Source of the DNA: Aurantimonas manganoxydans SI85-9A1
Lineage (GTDB): Bacteria > Pseudomonadota > Alphaproteobacteria > Rhizobiales > Rhizobiaceae
Reading direction: 5' to 3'
NCBI RefSeq assembly: GCF_000153465.1
Contig: NZ_CH672387.1
Coordinates: 1,959,883-2,023,882 of the forward strand
DNA length: 64,000 nt
Shown here: positions 14,400-24,273 of the stretch, piece by piece
Numbering within the stretch: position 1 is the stretch's first letter
Layout of the letters: each line of letters begins with the position of its first letter
Position numbers and translations under genes: made by a program
Notes under the pieces: model-generated
The model's database searches: none
The model's input: the letters and a program-made list of their open reading frames with translations, nothing else
Told to the model about the DNA's origin: nothing

Positions 14400-14414
14400 G
14401 TTCTTTTTTTGTTC
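14400..14414. promoter_or_regulatory. LexA (SOS) box between uvrA and ssb
   Basis: GTTCTTTTTTTGTTC is an exact match to the alphaproteobacterial LexA operator GTTC-N7-GTTC. It sits in the 270-bp divergent gap, 109 bases from the uvrA start and 148 from the ssb start. It lies just after a TTGACT element (14381-14386), where LexA could block a promoter reading toward ssb. Both genes are known SOS members in this class. Confidence 0.85.
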
Positions 14415-14561
14415 CCGTCAAGGCCGAGCTGGGCATAGGCTGCGCCCCGGGATCCCGGTTCAGCGGCGGCGGACAAGCCAGTGGACGACGGGGCCGGGCT
14501 GCTTTCGTCCGGCCGCGCGGTCGGATAGGGTCGCGCCGATTTTCAGATTTGGAGTTTCGTC

Positions 14562-15083
14562 ATGGCAGGCAGTGTCAACAAGGTCATTCTGGTGGGCAAT
14601 CTCGGGGCCGACCCCGAGATCCGCCGCCTGAATTCCGGCGACGCCGTCGTCAATCTGCGGATCGCGACCTCGGAATCCTGGCGTGACCGCCAGTCGGGCG
14701 AGCGTCGCGAACGCACCGAATGGCACAACGTCGTGATCTTCAACGAGAACCTGGTGAAGGTCGCCGAGCAGTTCCTGAGGAAGGGCTCGAAGATCTATAT
14801 CGAGGGCGCGCTGCAGACCCGCAGCTGGGAAGACCAGTCGGGCCAGAAGCGCTACACCACCGAGGTCGTGCTGCAGAAATTCCGCGGCGAGCTGCAGATG
14901 CTCGATGGCCGGAACGAAGGCGGCGGTGGTGGCGGTGCCGGCGGCGGTGGCGGTTATGACCGCGGCGGTGGCGGTGGCGGCCGTGTCGAACAGAGCGGCG
15001 GCGCCTCCGGCGGTGGTGACCGTGGCTATGGCGGCGGCGGTGGCGGCTCGTCCCGCGATCTCGACGACGAAATCCCGTTCTGA
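14562..15083 (+). CDS. ssb: Single-stranded DNA-binding protein
   Basis: 173 residues. The OB fold spans about residues 1-112, opening [19 protein letters not shown] with EWHNVVIF and [20 protein letters not shown] further on. A long Gly-rich linker (about 120-165) follows, and the tail is the conserved acidic DDEIPF that recruits repair proteins. Divergent from uvrA with a shared SOS box, and closed by a strong terminator. The Gly-rich linker uses repetitive GGC/GGT codons, an expected slippage-prone stretch. Confidence 0.97.
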   Translation: MAGSVNKVILVGNLGADPEIRRLNSGDAVVNLRIATSESWRDRQSGERRERTEWHNVVIFNENLVKVAEQFLRKGSKIYIEGALQTRSWEDQSGQKRYTTEVVLQKFRGELQMLDGRNEGGGGGGAGGGGGYDRGGGGGGRVEQSGGASGGGDRGYGGGGGGSSRDLDDEIPF

Positions 15084-15108
15084 TCGCCAAGTCGATCGCA
15101 GAATGTGG

Positions 15109-15139
15109 GGGCATCCGGCGAAAGCCGGGTGCCCTTTTT
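15109..15139 (+). terminator. Rho-independent terminator of ssb
   Basis: GGGCATCCGGC-GAAA-GCCGGGTGCCC forms an 11-bp stem with one wobble and a GAAA tetraloop, followed by TTTTT. It lies 26 bases after the ssb stop codon. Confidence 0.9.
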
Positions 15140-15239
15140 CGTTGTCAGGCTGGGCGGACCGGATGACGACGCTTTGCGATGCGCGTTGTGCGGCGGGATA
15201 TCGCGGGGTCCATCGCGCCCTGCCGGCGGCGCGTCGCGA

Positions 15240-15890
15240 TCAGCTCAGGGCCGTCGCGCCTTGCTGGCTGGTGCGGATGAGTTCGGCAGCGCCGTCGGCG
15301 ACGAACTGAACGGCGAGGGCGGCCAGGAGCACGCCGAGCAGCCGTGAGATCACCGCGCGCCCTGTGACGCCGAGAAACCGGTCGACCCGGTGGGCGAGGG
15401 CGAGGAAGCCGAAGCTCACGGTGAGCGCCATGAAGATCACCCCGACGAGCGCAGCCTGGCCGCCGAGGCTGGGCAGCGAGCCCGACAGCAGGATCACCGC
15501 CGAGATGGCACCCGGACCGGCGATCAGCGGGATCGCCATCGGGAAGGCGGCGACATCGGCGGCCTCCGGATCATCCACGGCCTTGTTCGCGCTGCGCTGC
15601 TTGCGCTCATTGCGTTTCTCGAAGACCAGCTCGAAAGCGATCCAGAACAGGAACAGGCCGCCCGCCACCCGGAAGGCGCCGAGCGTGATGCCGAGCGTGC
15701 GCAGGATACCGAGGCCAAAGAGGGCGAAGACCGCCAGGATCGCGAAGGCGATCAGGCAGGCGCGCAGCGCAGTCCGCTGGCGCTCCTTCTCGTTCATCTC
15801 CGGCGTGAGGGCGAGGAACAGCGGCACCAGCCCGAGCGGATCGATGATGACGAAAAGGGTGACGAACCCCGACAGGAGAAGATCGAACAT
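15240..15890 (-). CDS. MarC-family integral membrane protein
   Basis: 216 residues with six hydrophobic segments. The family fingerprint IIDPLGLVPLFLALTP is near the N-terminus and AFPMAIPLIAGPGAIS is in the middle. The physiological role of MarC proteins is unsettled; the old multiple-antibiotic-resistance link in E. coli was not upheld. A charged loop (KRNERKQRSANK) separates the two halves of the protein. Divergent from gyrA and convergent with ssb. Confidence 0.9.
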   Translation of the reverse strand: MFDLLLSGFVTLFVIIDPLGLVPLFLALTPEMNEKERQRTALRACLIAFAILAVFALFGLGILRTLGITLGAFRVAGGLFLFWIAFELVFEKRNERKQRSANKAVDDPEAADVAAFPMAIPLIAGPGAISAVILLSGSLPSLGGQAALVGVIFMALTVSFGFLALAHRVDRFLGVTGRAVISRLLGVLLAALAVQFVADGAAELIRTSQQGATALS

Positions 15891-16104
15891 GGGTTCCGCG
15901 ATCCCGTGAAGCCTTCGCCATCGGTAACAGCTGGCGCCAGCCGGTCAAAGGCCATCGGCCGGAAAACCGGCGAATCGGCTGATTCCTGCCGCGAAGCCGG
16001 GTTTTCGGCGGCTGCACGCCGGACGCGCTTCGCGGTTTCTTTTGGATAGCGCGTAAGCGGCTGGCAACATTGGCCTTTCGAGGCCGCGCAAATGGGCGCT
16101 GCAA

Positions 16105-16133
16105 TTGCTCCGGCGGGCCGTTCGGGCTATAGG
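16105..16133 (+). promoter_or_regulatory. Candidate sigma-70 promoter of gyrA
   Basis: TTGCTC (16105-16110) and TATAGG (16128-16133) are separated by 17 bases and lie about 36-64 bases ahead of the gyrA start. This is the best match in the 278-bp gyrA/marC gap. No transcript data support it. Confidence 0.45.
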
Positions 16134-16168
16134 CAGAACACGAATTTTGAGTCAATCGGGACACAGTC

Positions 16169-19012
16169 TTGGCCGAAGACGACATCACGACGCCGCCGGA
16201 GCGACCCACCGGTATCGATTCCATCTCGATCATCGAGGAAATGCAGCGCAGCTATCTCGATTACGCCATGAGCGTGATCGTCAGCCGTGCGCTTCCCGAT
16301 GTGCGCGACGGACTGAAGCCGGTGCATCGCCGCATTCTCTACGCGATGCACGGCATGGGCCTGACCTTCAACCGACCGTACCGCAAGTCTGCCGGTGTCG
16401 TCGGTGAGGTGATGGGTAAGTACCATCCGCACGGCGATTCCTCGATCTACGACGCCTTGGTCCGGATGGCGCAGGACTGGTCGCTGCGCGCGCCGCTCAT
16501 CGAGGGGCAGGGCAATTTCGGTTCGATCGACGGCGATCCGCCGGCGGCGATGCGTTACACCGAGACGCGCCTCTACAAGGTGTCGGACGCACTGCTCGCC
16601 GACATCGACAAGGAAACCGTCAACTTCCAGGACAATTACGACGGACGCGAGCAGGAACCGGTCGTCCTGCCGGCGCGGTTCCCGAACCTCCTGGTGAACG
16701 GCTCCGGCGGCATCGCCGTCGGCATGGCGACGAACATCCCGCCGCACAATCTCGGCGAGATCGTCGATGGCTGCGTGGCGATGATCGACAATCCGGCGAT
16801 CACGCTGGAAGAGCTGATGGGTTTCATTCCGGGGCCCGACTTCCCCACCGGCGCCATCGTCCTGGGCCGGGCGGGCATCCTGTCGGCCTATTCGACCGGT
16901 CGCGGCTCGATCCTGATGCGCGGCAAGGCGCATGTCGAGCCGATGCGCAACGATCGCGAGGCGATCGTGATCACCGAGGTGCCGTTCCAGGTCAACAAGT
17001 CGACGATGATCGAGAAGATGGCCGATCTGGTTCGCGACAAGCGGATCGAGGGCATCTCCGACATTCGCGACGAGAGTGATCGCGACGGCTACCGGGTTGT
17101 CGTCGAGCTGAAGCGCGATGCGTCCTCCGACGTCATCCTGAACCAGCTCTACCGCTTCACGCCGTTGCAGACGACCTTCGGCGCCAACATGGTGGCGCTG
17201 AATGGCGGCCGGCCCGAGCAGATGACGCTGCCCGACATGCTGTCGGCCTTCATCTCGTTCCGCGAGGAAGTGGTCAACCGGCGCACCAAGTATCTGCTGC
17301 GCAAGGCGCGCGAGCGCGCTCATGTCCTTGTCGGCCTGGCCATCGCCGTCGCCAATATCGACGAGGTGATCAAGCTGATCCGGGCTGCGCCCGATCCGGC
17401 GACCGCCCGCGAGCAGTTGATGACCCGCGCCTGGGAAGCCAAGGACGTGGCGCCGCTGATCCGGCTGATCGACGATCCGCGCCACCGCATTACCGAAGAG
17501 GGCACCTATCGTCTGTCCGAGGCGCAGGCCCGCGCCATTCTCGACCTGCGCCTGCAACGGCTGACCGCGCTCGGCCGCGACGAGATCGGCGACGAGCTCA
17601 ACAAGATCGGCGAGGAGATCCGGGAATATCTGGAGATCCTGTCGTCGCGCGTCCGCGTTCGCGAGATCATCAAGGAAGAGCTGATCGCGGTTCGCGACGA
17701 GTTCGCGACGCCGCGCCGTACCGAGCTCTCCGAGGGCGCGGCGGACATGGACGACGAGGACCTGATCCCGCGCGAGGACATGGTCGTCACCGTCAGCCAT
17801 GGCGGCTACATCAAGCGCGTGCCGCTGGCCACCTACCGCTCGCAGCGTCGCGGCGGCAAGGGCCGCGCCGGCATGTCGCTGAAGAACGACGAGGATTCGG
17901 TCACCCGGCTGTTCGTCGCCAACACCCATACGCCGGTGCTGTTCTTCTCGTCGCGCGGCATCGTCTACAAGGAGAAGGTCTGGCGCTTGCCGCTGGCCTC
18001 GCCGCAGTCGCGCGGCAAGGCGCTGATCAACATGCTGCCGCTGGAGAAGGGCGAGCGGATCACCTCGATCCTGCCGCTGCCGAGCGATCCGGATGCGGCC
18101 GCCGAGCTGAACGTCATGTTCGCCACCACCCGCGGCACGGTGCGGCGGAACAAGCTGTCCGACTTCACGCAGGTCAACCGCAACGGCAAGATCGCCATGA
18201 AGCTCGACGAGGACGGCGACGAGATTCTCGCCGTCGCGACGTGCTCGGAGGACGACGACGTCCTTCTGACGGCGGCGTCGGGCCAGTGCATCCGCTTCCA
18301 GGCGACAGACGTGCGCGTCTTTGCCGGCCGCAACTCGGTCGGCGTGCGCGGCATCTCGCTGGGTGAGGGCGACCGGGTCATCTCCATGGCGATCCTGCGC
18401 CATGTCGATGCCACCCCGGCCGAACGCTCGTCCTATCTGAAGATGCGCCGTGCCGTCGAAGGCGCGTCTGACGGCGATCTCACCGCCGAGCCGACCGTCG
18501 AGGAAGAGGGCGCCGGCGACGTCGCTATCGATCAGGAGCGCTACGCCTATCTGAGCGCCGCCGAGGAGATGATCCTCACGGTCAGCGAGTTCGGCTACGG
18601 CAAGCGGTCGTCGTCCTACGAGTTCCGGGTGATCGGACGTGGCGGCAAGGGCATCCGTGCCACCGACACCAGCCGGGCCTCCGAGATCGGCCAGCTGATG
18701 GCCGGCTTCCCGGTGGAGAGCGGCGACCAGATCCTGCTGGTCACCGATCGCGGCCAGCTCATCCGGGTGCCGGTCGAAGGCATCCGCACCGCCGGCCGCG
18801 CCACCCGCGGCGTCACCATCTTCAAGACGGCCGACGGCGAGCGCGTCGTCTCGGTCGAGCGCATTCCCGACCAGGGTGCCGACGAGGCGGGCGAAGCCGA
18901 GGCGGACACGATCGACGGGGACCTCGAAGACGGTGGCGTCGACGGTTCGACGCCGGACGAAACGGGGCCGGACGCGGCCGCTCCCGACGGTGATGTCCCG
19001 CCGCAGGAATAG
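16169..19012 (+). CDS. gyrA: DNA gyrase subunit A
   Basis: 947 residues. GyrA is the DNA breakage-reunion subunit that, with GyrB, introduces negative supercoils. The catalytic tyrosine lies in [10 protein letters not shown]. The quinolone-determining region [17 protein letters not shown] keeps Ser and Asp at the positions equivalent to E. coli 83 and 87. The C-terminal beta-pinwheel carries the GyrA box QRRGGKG, which distinguishes it from ParC. The tail (after about 905) is acidic. The start is TTG, preceded by CGGGA about nine bases upstream, and no better start precedes the conserved [19 protein letters not shown] strong terminator follows. Confidence 0.96.
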   Translation: MAEDDITTPPERPTGIDSISIIEEMQRSYLDYAMSVIVSRALPDVRDGLKPVHRRILYAMHGMGLTFNRPYRKSAGVVGEVMGKYHPHGDSSIYDALVRMAQDWSLRAPLIEGQGNFGSIDGDPPAAMRYTETRLYKVSDALLADIDKETVNFQDNYDGREQEPVVLPARFPNLLVNGSGGIAVGMATNIPPHNLGEIVDGCVAMIDNPAITLEELMGFIPGPDFPTGAIVLGRAGILSAYSTGRGSILMRGKAHVEPMRNDREAIVITEVPFQVNKSTMIEKMADLVRDKRIEGISDIRDESDRDGYRVVVELKRDASSDVILNQLYRFTPLQTTFGANMVALNGGRPEQMTLPDMLSAFISFREEVVNRRTKYLLRKARERAHVLVGLAIAVANIDEVIKLIRAAPDPATAREQLMTRAWEAKDVAPLIRLIDDPRHRITEEGTYRLSEAQARAILDLRLQRLTALGRDEIGDELNKIGEEIREYLEILSSRVRVREIIKEELIAVRDEFATPRRTELSEGAADMDDEDLIPREDMVVTVSHGGYIKRVPLATYRSQRRGGKGRAGMSLKNDEDSVTRLFVANTHTPVLFFSSRGIVYKEKVWRLPLASPQSRGKALINMLPLEKGERITSILPLPSDPDAAAELNVMFATTRGTVRRNKLSDFTQVNRNGKIAMKLDEDGDEILAVATCSEDDDVLLTAASGQCIRFQATDVRVFAGRNSVGVRGISLGEGDRVISMAILRHVDATPAERSSYLKMRRAVEGASDGDLTAEPTVEEEGAGDVAIDQERYAYLSAAEEMILTVSEFGYGKRSSSYEFRVIGRGGKGIRATDTSRASEIGQLMAGFPVESGDQILLVTDRGQLIRVPVEGIRTAGRATRGVTIFKTADGERVVSVERIPDQGADEAGEAEADTIDGDLEDGGVDGSTPDETGPDAAAPDGDVPPQE

Positions 19013-19033
19013 AGCTGCCTTCTGGCCAACGAA

Positions 19034-19070
19034 AAAAGGACTGCCGCGATCTTGTCGCGGCAGTCCTTTT
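19034..19070. terminator. Strong terminator downstream of gyrA
   Basis: AAAAGGACTGCCGCGA pairs perfectly with TCGCGGCAGTCCTTTT around a 5-nt loop (16-bp stem). Its A/T ends supply U tracts on both strands. It could terminate gyrA (plus) and also the small minus-strand gene at 19161-19289. Confidence 0.9.
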
Positions 19071-19160
19071 CGCATCGGGGGCTCGATACAGGCCGGCCCG
19101 TCCGCCGCCTATCTCGGAACCAGCGTTTCGACAGCCGGCTCCGTCGGCGACCGAACCGGC

Positions 19161-19289
19161 TCAGCGCATGGTGCGGGTGCGATTGGCGGTCACGCGGATG
19201 CGCTGTGCCTGGGATTCATTGTGCAGGGTGATCGCGGTCGCCGTTGCGAGGGTGACGACCATGGCGATGGACAGGGCGAAGACCAGCAT
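19161..19289 (-). CDS. Small single-pass membrane protein (42 aa), hypothetical
   Basis: A 42-residue ORF. Residues 2-22 are a continuous hydrophobic helix (LVFALSIAMVVTLATATAIT), and the tail is very basic, with six Arg in the last 13 residues. GGAGA lies about six bases before the ATG, which is a good ribosome site. The 19034-19070 terminator lies beyond its stop codon with correct polarity. The charge pattern suggests a short inner-membrane peptide with a cytosolic basic tail. No family is recognised. It is divergent from coaD. Confidence 0.55.
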   Translation of the reverse strand: MLVFALSIAMVVTLATATAITLHNESQAQRIRVTANRTRTMR

Positions 19290-19449
19290 CGTGTTTCTCC
19301 ATTATTCGACTTGACAACGGACCGCGTTGCAATTCGTTCCAGATAACAGCGTTTCACTGAACGAGGCCGGAAGCGGTGGTTCATCATCCGTTCATCGGCG
19401 GGCGGTCCGCGGCGTCTCACGGATGCCGCATGCGAGGGGACAGGACGAC

Positions 19450-19932
19450 ATGACACGCGCCTTTTATCCCGGGTCGTTCGACCCGATGACCAACGGCCAT
19501 CTCGACATTCTCCGCCAGGCGCTGGCGGTCTTCGACACGGTGGTCGTCGGCATCGGCGTGCATCCGGGCAAGACGCCGATGTTCAGTTTCGACGAGCGGG
19601 CCCGGCTGATCGCCGATTGCGTTGGCGGCACGTCGGATGCCGAGCTGCGCGTCGTGGCCTTCGACAATTTGGCCGTGGATGCGGCGGTTGAGGCCGGCGC
19701 ATCGGCGATCGTGCGCGGCCTGCGCGACGGCACCGACCTGAATTACGAGATGCAGATGTCGGGCATGAACGGTGTCATGCGGCCCGAGGTGACGACGGTG
19801 TTCTTTCCCGCTTCGCCGGCGACGAGGCCCATAACCGCCACATTGGTTCGGCAGATCGCCCGCATGGGAGGGGACGTGAGTGCGTTCGTTCCTGCCAATG
19901 TCGCCGAGGCGATACGAGGAAAGACCGCCTGA
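19450..19932 (+). CDS. coaD: Phosphopantetheine adenylyltransferase
   Basis: 160 residues. It transfers AMP from ATP to 4'-phosphopantetheine in CoA synthesis. The nucleotidyltransferase motif [15 protein letters not shown] is at the N-terminus, with [12 protein letters not shown] in the middle. The [10 protein letters not shown] segment (usually ISSTLVR) is followed by [12 protein letters not shown]. The ATG at 19450 follows AGGACGAC and begins [12 protein letters not shown], the usual start. First of a same-strand run coaD-ppi-ppi-queA-tgt. Confidence 0.96.
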   Translation: MTRAFYPGSFDPMTNGHLDILRQALAVFDTVVVGIGVHPGKTPMFSFDERARLIADCVGGTSDAELRVVAFDNLAVDAAVEAGASAIVRGLRDGTDLNYEMQMSGMNGVMRPEVTTVFFPASPATRPITATLVRQIARMGGDVSAFVPANVAEAIRGKTA

Positions 19933-19969
19933 CGCCAAGCGCGGGCGCGAGAGCTGGAGTAAGTCCGAC

Positions 19970-20527
19970 ATGAAGATTTTCGCATCGCTGGGACTGGCCG
20001 TTTCCCTGGCCGCCACCGCCTTTGCCATGCCTGCCAGCGCCCAGTCGTCCGATCCGGACAACATGCTGGTGATCACGACCAAGAATGGCGACATCGACAT
20101 CCAGCTGCGGCCCGACCTCGCCCCCAGCCATGTCGAGCGGATCAAGGAACTCGCCAAGGAAGGCTTCTATGACGGCGTCGTCTTCCACCGCGTCATCGAG
20201 GGCTTCATGGCCCAGACCGGCGATCCCACGGGCACCGGCATGGGTGGTTCCGACAAGCCGGACCTGAAGGCGGAGTTCTCGGACGAGACCTTCGACCGTG
20301 GCACCGTCGGAATGGCGCGCTCGCAGGACCCGAACTCGGCCAATTCGCAGTTCTTCATCATGCTCGCCGACGGCGACTTCCTCGACGGCCAGTACACGGT
20401 GGTCGGCGACGTCGTCTCGGGCATGGAGACTGTCGACGCCATCAAGAAGGGCGATCCGGCCCAGAACGGCTCGGTCGACGAGCCCGACGCGATGGTCAAG
20501 GTCACCGTCGGCGGCGACGCCGGCTGA
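19970..20527 (+). CDS. Periplasmic cyclophilin-type peptidyl-prolyl isomerase
   Basis: 185 residues. A signal peptide (about 1-24, ending MPASAQ) is followed by a single-domain cyclophilin: [25 protein letters not shown] and NSANSQFFIML. It catalyses proline cis-trans isomerisation during folding, here probably in the periplasm. It starts 37 bases after coaD. The next gene is its cytosolic paralogue, and the two share a nearly identical stretch around the catalytic core, at DNA level too. Confidence 0.94.
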   Translation: MKIFASLGLAVSLAATAFAMPASAQSSDPDNMLVITTKNGDIDIQLRPDLAPSHVERIKELAKEGFYDGVVFHRVIEGFMAQTGDPTGTGMGGSDKPDLKAEFSDETFDRGTVGMARSQDPNSANSQFFIMLADGDFLDGQYTVVGDVVSGMETVDAIKKGDPAQNGSVDEPDAMVKVTVGGDAG

Positions 20528-20653
20528 GGCCGACGCTCCCGCGGTTCGCCCGAGGCTTGTGCCAACAGGCGAATCCGCCCAAGTAAGGGCATGAATGGCG
20601 GTTCCGGTGATCGGAGCCGCCTGTTTTGCATGTTTGAATCGAAGGAGAACGAG

Positions 20654-21124
20654 ATGGCCTACGACAATCCGGACGATACGCTGGTCCTCGAGACGACCAA
20701 GGGCCAGGTGGTCATCAAGCTGCGGCCCGATCTGGCTCCGAACCATGTCGCCCGCGTCAAGGAACTGGCCCGCGAGGGCTTCTACGACGGCGTCGTCTTC
20801 CACCGCGTCATCGACGGCTTCATGGCCCAGACCGGCGATCCCACGGGCACCGGCGCCGGCGGCTCTGACAAGCCGGACCTGCGCGCCGAGTTCTCCGCCG
20901 AGCCGCACAAGCGTGGCACCGTCTCGGCCGCCCGCACCGCGAACCCGAACTCGGCCAACTCGCAGTTCTACATCTGCTTCGACCGTGCGCCGTGGCTCGA
21001 CCGCCAGTACAGTGTCTGGGGCGAGGTCATCGAGGGCATGGACAACGTCGACAAGATCAAGAAGGGCGAGCCGGTCCAGGATCCCGACTCCATCACCACC
21101 ATGCGCGTCGCGGCCGACCTTTAG
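20654..21124 (+). CDS. Cytosolic cyclophilin-type peptidyl-prolyl isomerase
   Basis: 156 residues with no signal peptide. Cyclophilin landmarks are [20 protein letters not shown] and [27 protein letters not shown]. The ATG at 20654 has AGGAG seven bases upstream. Tandem paralogue of the secreted cyclophilin just upstream, giving one enzyme for each compartment. It is followed after 20 bases by queA, so it is probably in the same operon. The sequence fits the PpiB class, but I leave the symbol blank because two copies exist. Confidence 0.94.
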   Translation: MAYDNPDDTLVLETTKGQVVIKLRPDLAPNHVARVKELAREGFYDGVVFHRVIDGFMAQTGDPTGTGAGGSDKPDLRAEFSAEPHKRGTVSAARTANPNSANSQFYICFDRAPWLDRQYSVWGEVIEGMDNVDKIKKGEPVQDPDSITTMRVAADL

Positions 21125-21144
21125 GCCCGGCGACACGATCCGGC

Positions 21145-22236
21145 ATGCGCGTCGACCTGTTCGATTTCGAGCTGCCGCCGGAGCGGATCGCGCTCCGGCC
21201 GGTCTCTCCGCGTGAGAGCGCGCGCCTGCTCTGCGTCGATCCGGCTCGTGGGCTGGCCGATCAGACGGTCGGCGACTTGCCGTCGCTGCTGACACCGGGC
21301 GACGTCCTGGTCTTCAACGATACGAAGGTGATCCCGGCGCAGCTCGAAGGGCTGCGCCGGCGCCCGGGCTCGGTGGACGGCGAGGGCGTCGCCCAGATCT
21401 CCGCCACCCTGCATATGCGCGAGGCGCCGGATCGTTGGCTGGCCTTCGTGCGGCCCGGCAAGCGGGTCAAGGTCGGCGACCGCATCGCCTTCGGCCATGG
21501 CGGCAATGCCTGCCTCGCCGGCACGCTGGAAGCTACGGTGGAAACCCGCGGCGAGGGCGGCGAAGCCTCGCTGCGTTTCGACCTGTCCGGCCCGGCGCTG
21601 GACGAGGCGATCGCCGCCGTGGGGCATATTCCGCTGCCGCCCTATATCGCCTCGAAGCGTCCCGACGATTCCCAGGACCGCTCCGACTACCAGACCGTCT
21701 ATGCCCGCGAGGACGGCGCCGTCGCGGCGCCCACGGCGGGACTGCATTTCACCCCCGATCTGTTCGCGCGCCTAGCCGCCCGCGATATCGCCGCCGAATA
21801 TCTGACGCTGCATGTGGGCGCGGGGACGTTCCTGCCGGTCAAGGCCGAGGACACCGCCGACCACCGCATGCACAGCGAGATCGGCCGCGTCACCGAAGAA
21901 AGCGCCGAGCGCCTGAACGCGGCGCGCCGCGAGGGCCGGCGCATCGTGTCCGTCGGCACGACGTCGCTGCGGCTCCTGGAGAGCGCGGCCGATGCCGATG
22001 GAACGATCCGGCCCTTTTCCGGCCCCACCGACATCTTCATCACACCGGGCTACCGCTTCCGGGCGGTCGACCGGCTGATGACCAATTTCCACCTGCCGCG
22101 CTCGACCCTGTTCATGCTGGTCAGCGCATTCAGCGGGATCGACACGATGAAATCCGCCTACGCCCATGCCATCGGGAACGAGTATCGCTTCTATTCGTAT
22201 GGCGACGCTTGCCTGCTCGACCGGGCAGCGGCATGA
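21145..22236 (+). CDS. queA: S-adenosylmethionine:tRNA ribosyltransferase-isomerase
   Basis: 363 residues. QueA adds the epoxycyclopentane ring to preQ1 in tRNA during queuosine synthesis. Landmarks are [16 protein letters not shown] at the start, [40 protein letters not shown], and [12 protein letters not shown] with [17 protein letters not shown]. It overlaps tgt by four bases (ATGA), so the two queuosine genes are translationally coupled. Confidence 0.96.
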   Translation: MRVDLFDFELPPERIALRPVSPRESARLLCVDPARGLADQTVGDLPSLLTPGDVLVFNDTKVIPAQLEGLRRRPGSVDGEGVAQISATLHMREAPDRWLAFVRPGKRVKVGDRIAFGHGGNACLAGTLEATVETRGEGGEASLRFDLSGPALDEAIAAVGHIPLPPYIASKRPDDSQDRSDYQTVYAREDGAVAAPTAGLHFTPDLFARLAARDIAAEYLTLHVGAGTFLPVKAEDTADHRMHSEIGRVTEESAERLNAARREGRRIVSVGTTSLRLLESAADADGTIRPFSGPTDIFITPGYRFRAVDRLMTNFHLPRSTLFMLVSAFSGIDTMKSAYAHAIGNEYRFYSYGDACLLDRAAA

Positions 22237-23366
22237 GCGAGACCTTCCAGTTCAAGCTCATCGCCACGGACGGCAAGGCCCGGCGCGGTGTCATCACCAT
22301 GCCGCGCGGCGAGGTGCGCACGCCGGCCTTCATGCCGGTCGGCACCGCCGGCACCGTCAAGGCGATGTATCTCGACCAGGTGCGGGAGCTCGGCTCCGAC
22401 ATCATCCTCGGCAATGTCTACCATCTGATGCTGCGGCCCGGCGCCGAGCGCGTCGCCCGGCTGGGTGGCCTGCATGACTTCGCGCTCTGGCCGCATCCGA
22501 TCCTGACCGATTCGGGCGGCTTCCAGGTGATGTCGCTCGCCAGCCTCCGTGAGCTCGACGAGACGGGCGTCCGTTTCCGCTCGCATATCGACGGGTCGAA
22601 GCATGAGCTCACGCCCGAACGCTCGATCGAGATCCAGGGACTTCTGGATTCCGACATCCAGATGCAGCTCGACGAATGCATCCGCCTGCCGGCGGAGCGC
22701 GCCGAGATCGAGCGCGCCATGGAAATGTCGCTGCGCTGGGCCGAACGCTCGGCAAAAGCCTTCGGCAACCAGCCGGGCAAGGCAATGTTCGGCATCGTGC
22801 AGGGCGGTGATCTGATCGACCTGCGGGTGCGTTCGGCCGAACGGCTGGCGGCGATGGACCTGAAGGGCTACGCGGTCGGCGGACTGGCGGTCGGCGAGCC
22901 ACAGGACGTGATGTTGGCGACCCTCGACGAGACGCTGCCGGTCATGCCGGTGGACAAGCCGCGCTACCTGATGGGCGTCGGCACGCCGGACGACATCCTG
23001 CAGTCGGTGGCGAGGGGCATCGACATGTTCGACTGCGTCATGCCGACCCGTGCCGGTCGCCACGGTCTCGCCTATACGCGCTTCGGCAAGGTCAATCTGA
23101 AGAACGCCCGCCATGCCGATGACCCGCGGCCGCTGGACGAAGCCTCCGGCTGCCCGGCGTCCCGCGATTATTCGCGCGCCTATCTGCACCATCTGGTGCG
23201 CTCCAACGAGGCGCTGGCCTCGATGCTGCTGACCTGGAACAACCTGGCCTACTACCAGTCGCTGATGTCCGGCATGCGCGCGGCGATCGAGGCTGGTGGC
23301 TTCGACGACTTCGCCGCCGCGACCAAGTCTGGCTGGGCGCGCGGCGACCTGCCGCCATACGGCTGA
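22233..23366 (+). CDS. tgt: tRNA-guanine transglycosylase with degenerate zinc site
   Basis: 377 residues. Tgt exchanges guanine 34 for preQ1 in GUN anticodon tRNAs. The active-site region [10 protein letters not shown] and the nucleophile segment [12 protein letters not shown] are intact, as is the TIM-barrel layout. The usual zinc site CxCxxC...H is not: the first and third Cys are Ser (S305, S310), only C307 remains, and the His in the final helix is Asn (N336, in WNNLAYY). I believe other rhizobial Tgts show similar changes but could not check. It overlaps the queA stop by ATGA. Confidence 0.94.
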   Translation: MSETFQFKLIATDGKARRGVITMPRGEVRTPAFMPVGTAGTVKAMYLDQVRELGSDIILGNVYHLMLRPGAERVARLGGLHDFALWPHPILTDSGGFQVMSLASLRELDETGVRFRSHIDGSKHELTPERSIEIQGLLDSDIQMQLDECIRLPAERAEIERAMEMSLRWAERSAKAFGNQPGKAMFGIVQGGDLIDLRVRSAERLAAMDLKGYAVGGLAVGEPQDVMLATLDETLPVMPVDKPRYLMGVGTPDDILQSVARGIDMFDCVMPTRAGRHGLAYTRFGKVNLKNARHADDPRPLDEASGCPASRDYSRAYLHHLVRSNEALASMLLTWNNLAYYQSLMSGMRAAIEAGGFDDFAAATKSGWARGDLPPYG

Positions 23367-23402
23367 GCCGGCGCAGGCGGACGGCGGCCTGACCGCCCGA
23401 TG

Positions 23403-23825
23403 TCAGACGGCCAGATCGTCGCCCTTGCGGATCGTGCAGCCGGTGATCTTCATCGTGCCGTCCGCCTGGCGCTCCAGCGTATAGCTCGCCACCCAGCTTC
23501 GCCCGCGCGAATCGGTGAGGTTCACCTCCTGGCGGAAGCTGGCGCCCTCCGGCTTCAACGCGCCGAAGACGGCGCTTTGCGACCGATAGACCGGGTCGTA
23601 GCCCTGCTTCACCATCGCCATGAAGGATTGCGGCGAGGGGAAGAGCGCCCGGACGTTCGGGGCTGCGTGGGAATAGGCTTCGGCGCCATCGCCGGCGCGG
23701 AAGGCATCGAGCTGGGCGCCGATCGTCGCGCGGATGTCGTCGGCATCGCTGGCCACTGCCGGCGCGGCAAGTGCTGTGGTCCAGACCAATGCCGCCGCTG
23801 CGGCAGACATCATGCGTCGTCGCAT
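23403..23825 (-). CDS. DUF4864 domain secreted protein
   Basis: 140 residues. A signal peptide (MRRRMMSAAAAALVWTTALAAPAVAS) is followed by a domain of about 110 residues. That domain has the DUF4864 look: QLDAFRAGDGAEAYSHAAPNVRALFPSPQSFMAMVKQGYDPVYR, then RQEVNLTDSRGRSWVASYTLE. Function unknown; the fold resembles NTF2-like small proteins. The ATG at 23825 has AAGGAG six bases upstream. Convergent with tgt. Confidence 0.8.
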   Translation of the reverse strand: MRRRMMSAAAAALVWTTALAAPAVASDADDIRATIGAQLDAFRAGDGAEAYSHAAPNVRALFPSPQSFMAMVKQGYDPVYRSQSAVFGALKPEGASFRQEVNLTDSRGRSWVASYTLERQADGTMKITGCTIRKGDDLAV

Positions 23826-23936
23826 CCTGCACTCCTTTCGTTTGACCGAAAGGATCGGCGCGAACGCCGCAAGGGGGAAACGGCCGCCACGCAACTTACC
23901 GTGAGGCCGGTCGACTGCGTGGCGTCGGACGACCTC

Positions 23937-24152
23937 TCAGCCGTCATTGGCCGAGTTGAGGTCGCAGGGGCGGCGGCCTTCCTCATGGGTGGCCAGCGCC
24001 GCCACGACCCGGGTCGGCGCATCGATGAGGCGCAGGTCTATCCGCAATCCTGCGGCTGCGGCGTCTTCGAGGGCACGGTTCAGCGCATCCGCGCCGGTCT
24101 GGATCCGGTCGAGAATGTGCAGATGCTCTGGGCTTTGGGGTGCGAGGGTCAT
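23937..24152 (-). CDS. Hypothetical protein, about 71 aa
   Basis: A small soluble protein starting MTLAPQSPEHLHILDRIQTGADALNRALEDAAAAGLRIDLRLID. It reads as an amphipathic helix followed by a short beta-like segment (APTRVVAAL). No family is recognised. The start is uncertain: ATG at 24176 or TTG at 24203 would add 8 or 17 residues, and none has a clear ribosome site. The codon pattern fits the genome. It sits among several small minus-strand genes between tgt and trkH. Confidence 0.5.
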   Translation of the reverse strand: MTLAPQSPEHLHILDRIQTGADALNRALEDAAAAGLRIDLRLIDAPTRVVAALATHEEGRRPCDLNSANDG

Positions 24153-24273
24153 CTCTCGTAATTGAGCGCAGACGCGCATCAAGACAAGGAGCGCGCCCTG
24201 CAACGCAGATCCCGGAGGTCCCGCAGCGCGGCGTGGACCCGGGCCGGCGGGCGTCGGCGCCCGCCGGAAGACC

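Noticed and set aside
14905..15050. Repetitive Gly codon tract in ssb looking like a tandem repeat
   Set aside because: It encodes the normal flexible linker of SSB; low complexity at DNA level follows from Gly codons.
16127..19075. Very long antisense frame opposite gyrA (and similar ones opposite glmU, recG and mfd)
   Set aside because: High-GC codon structure leaves open antisense frames. These lack ribosome sites and recognisable motifs, and the sense genes are certain.
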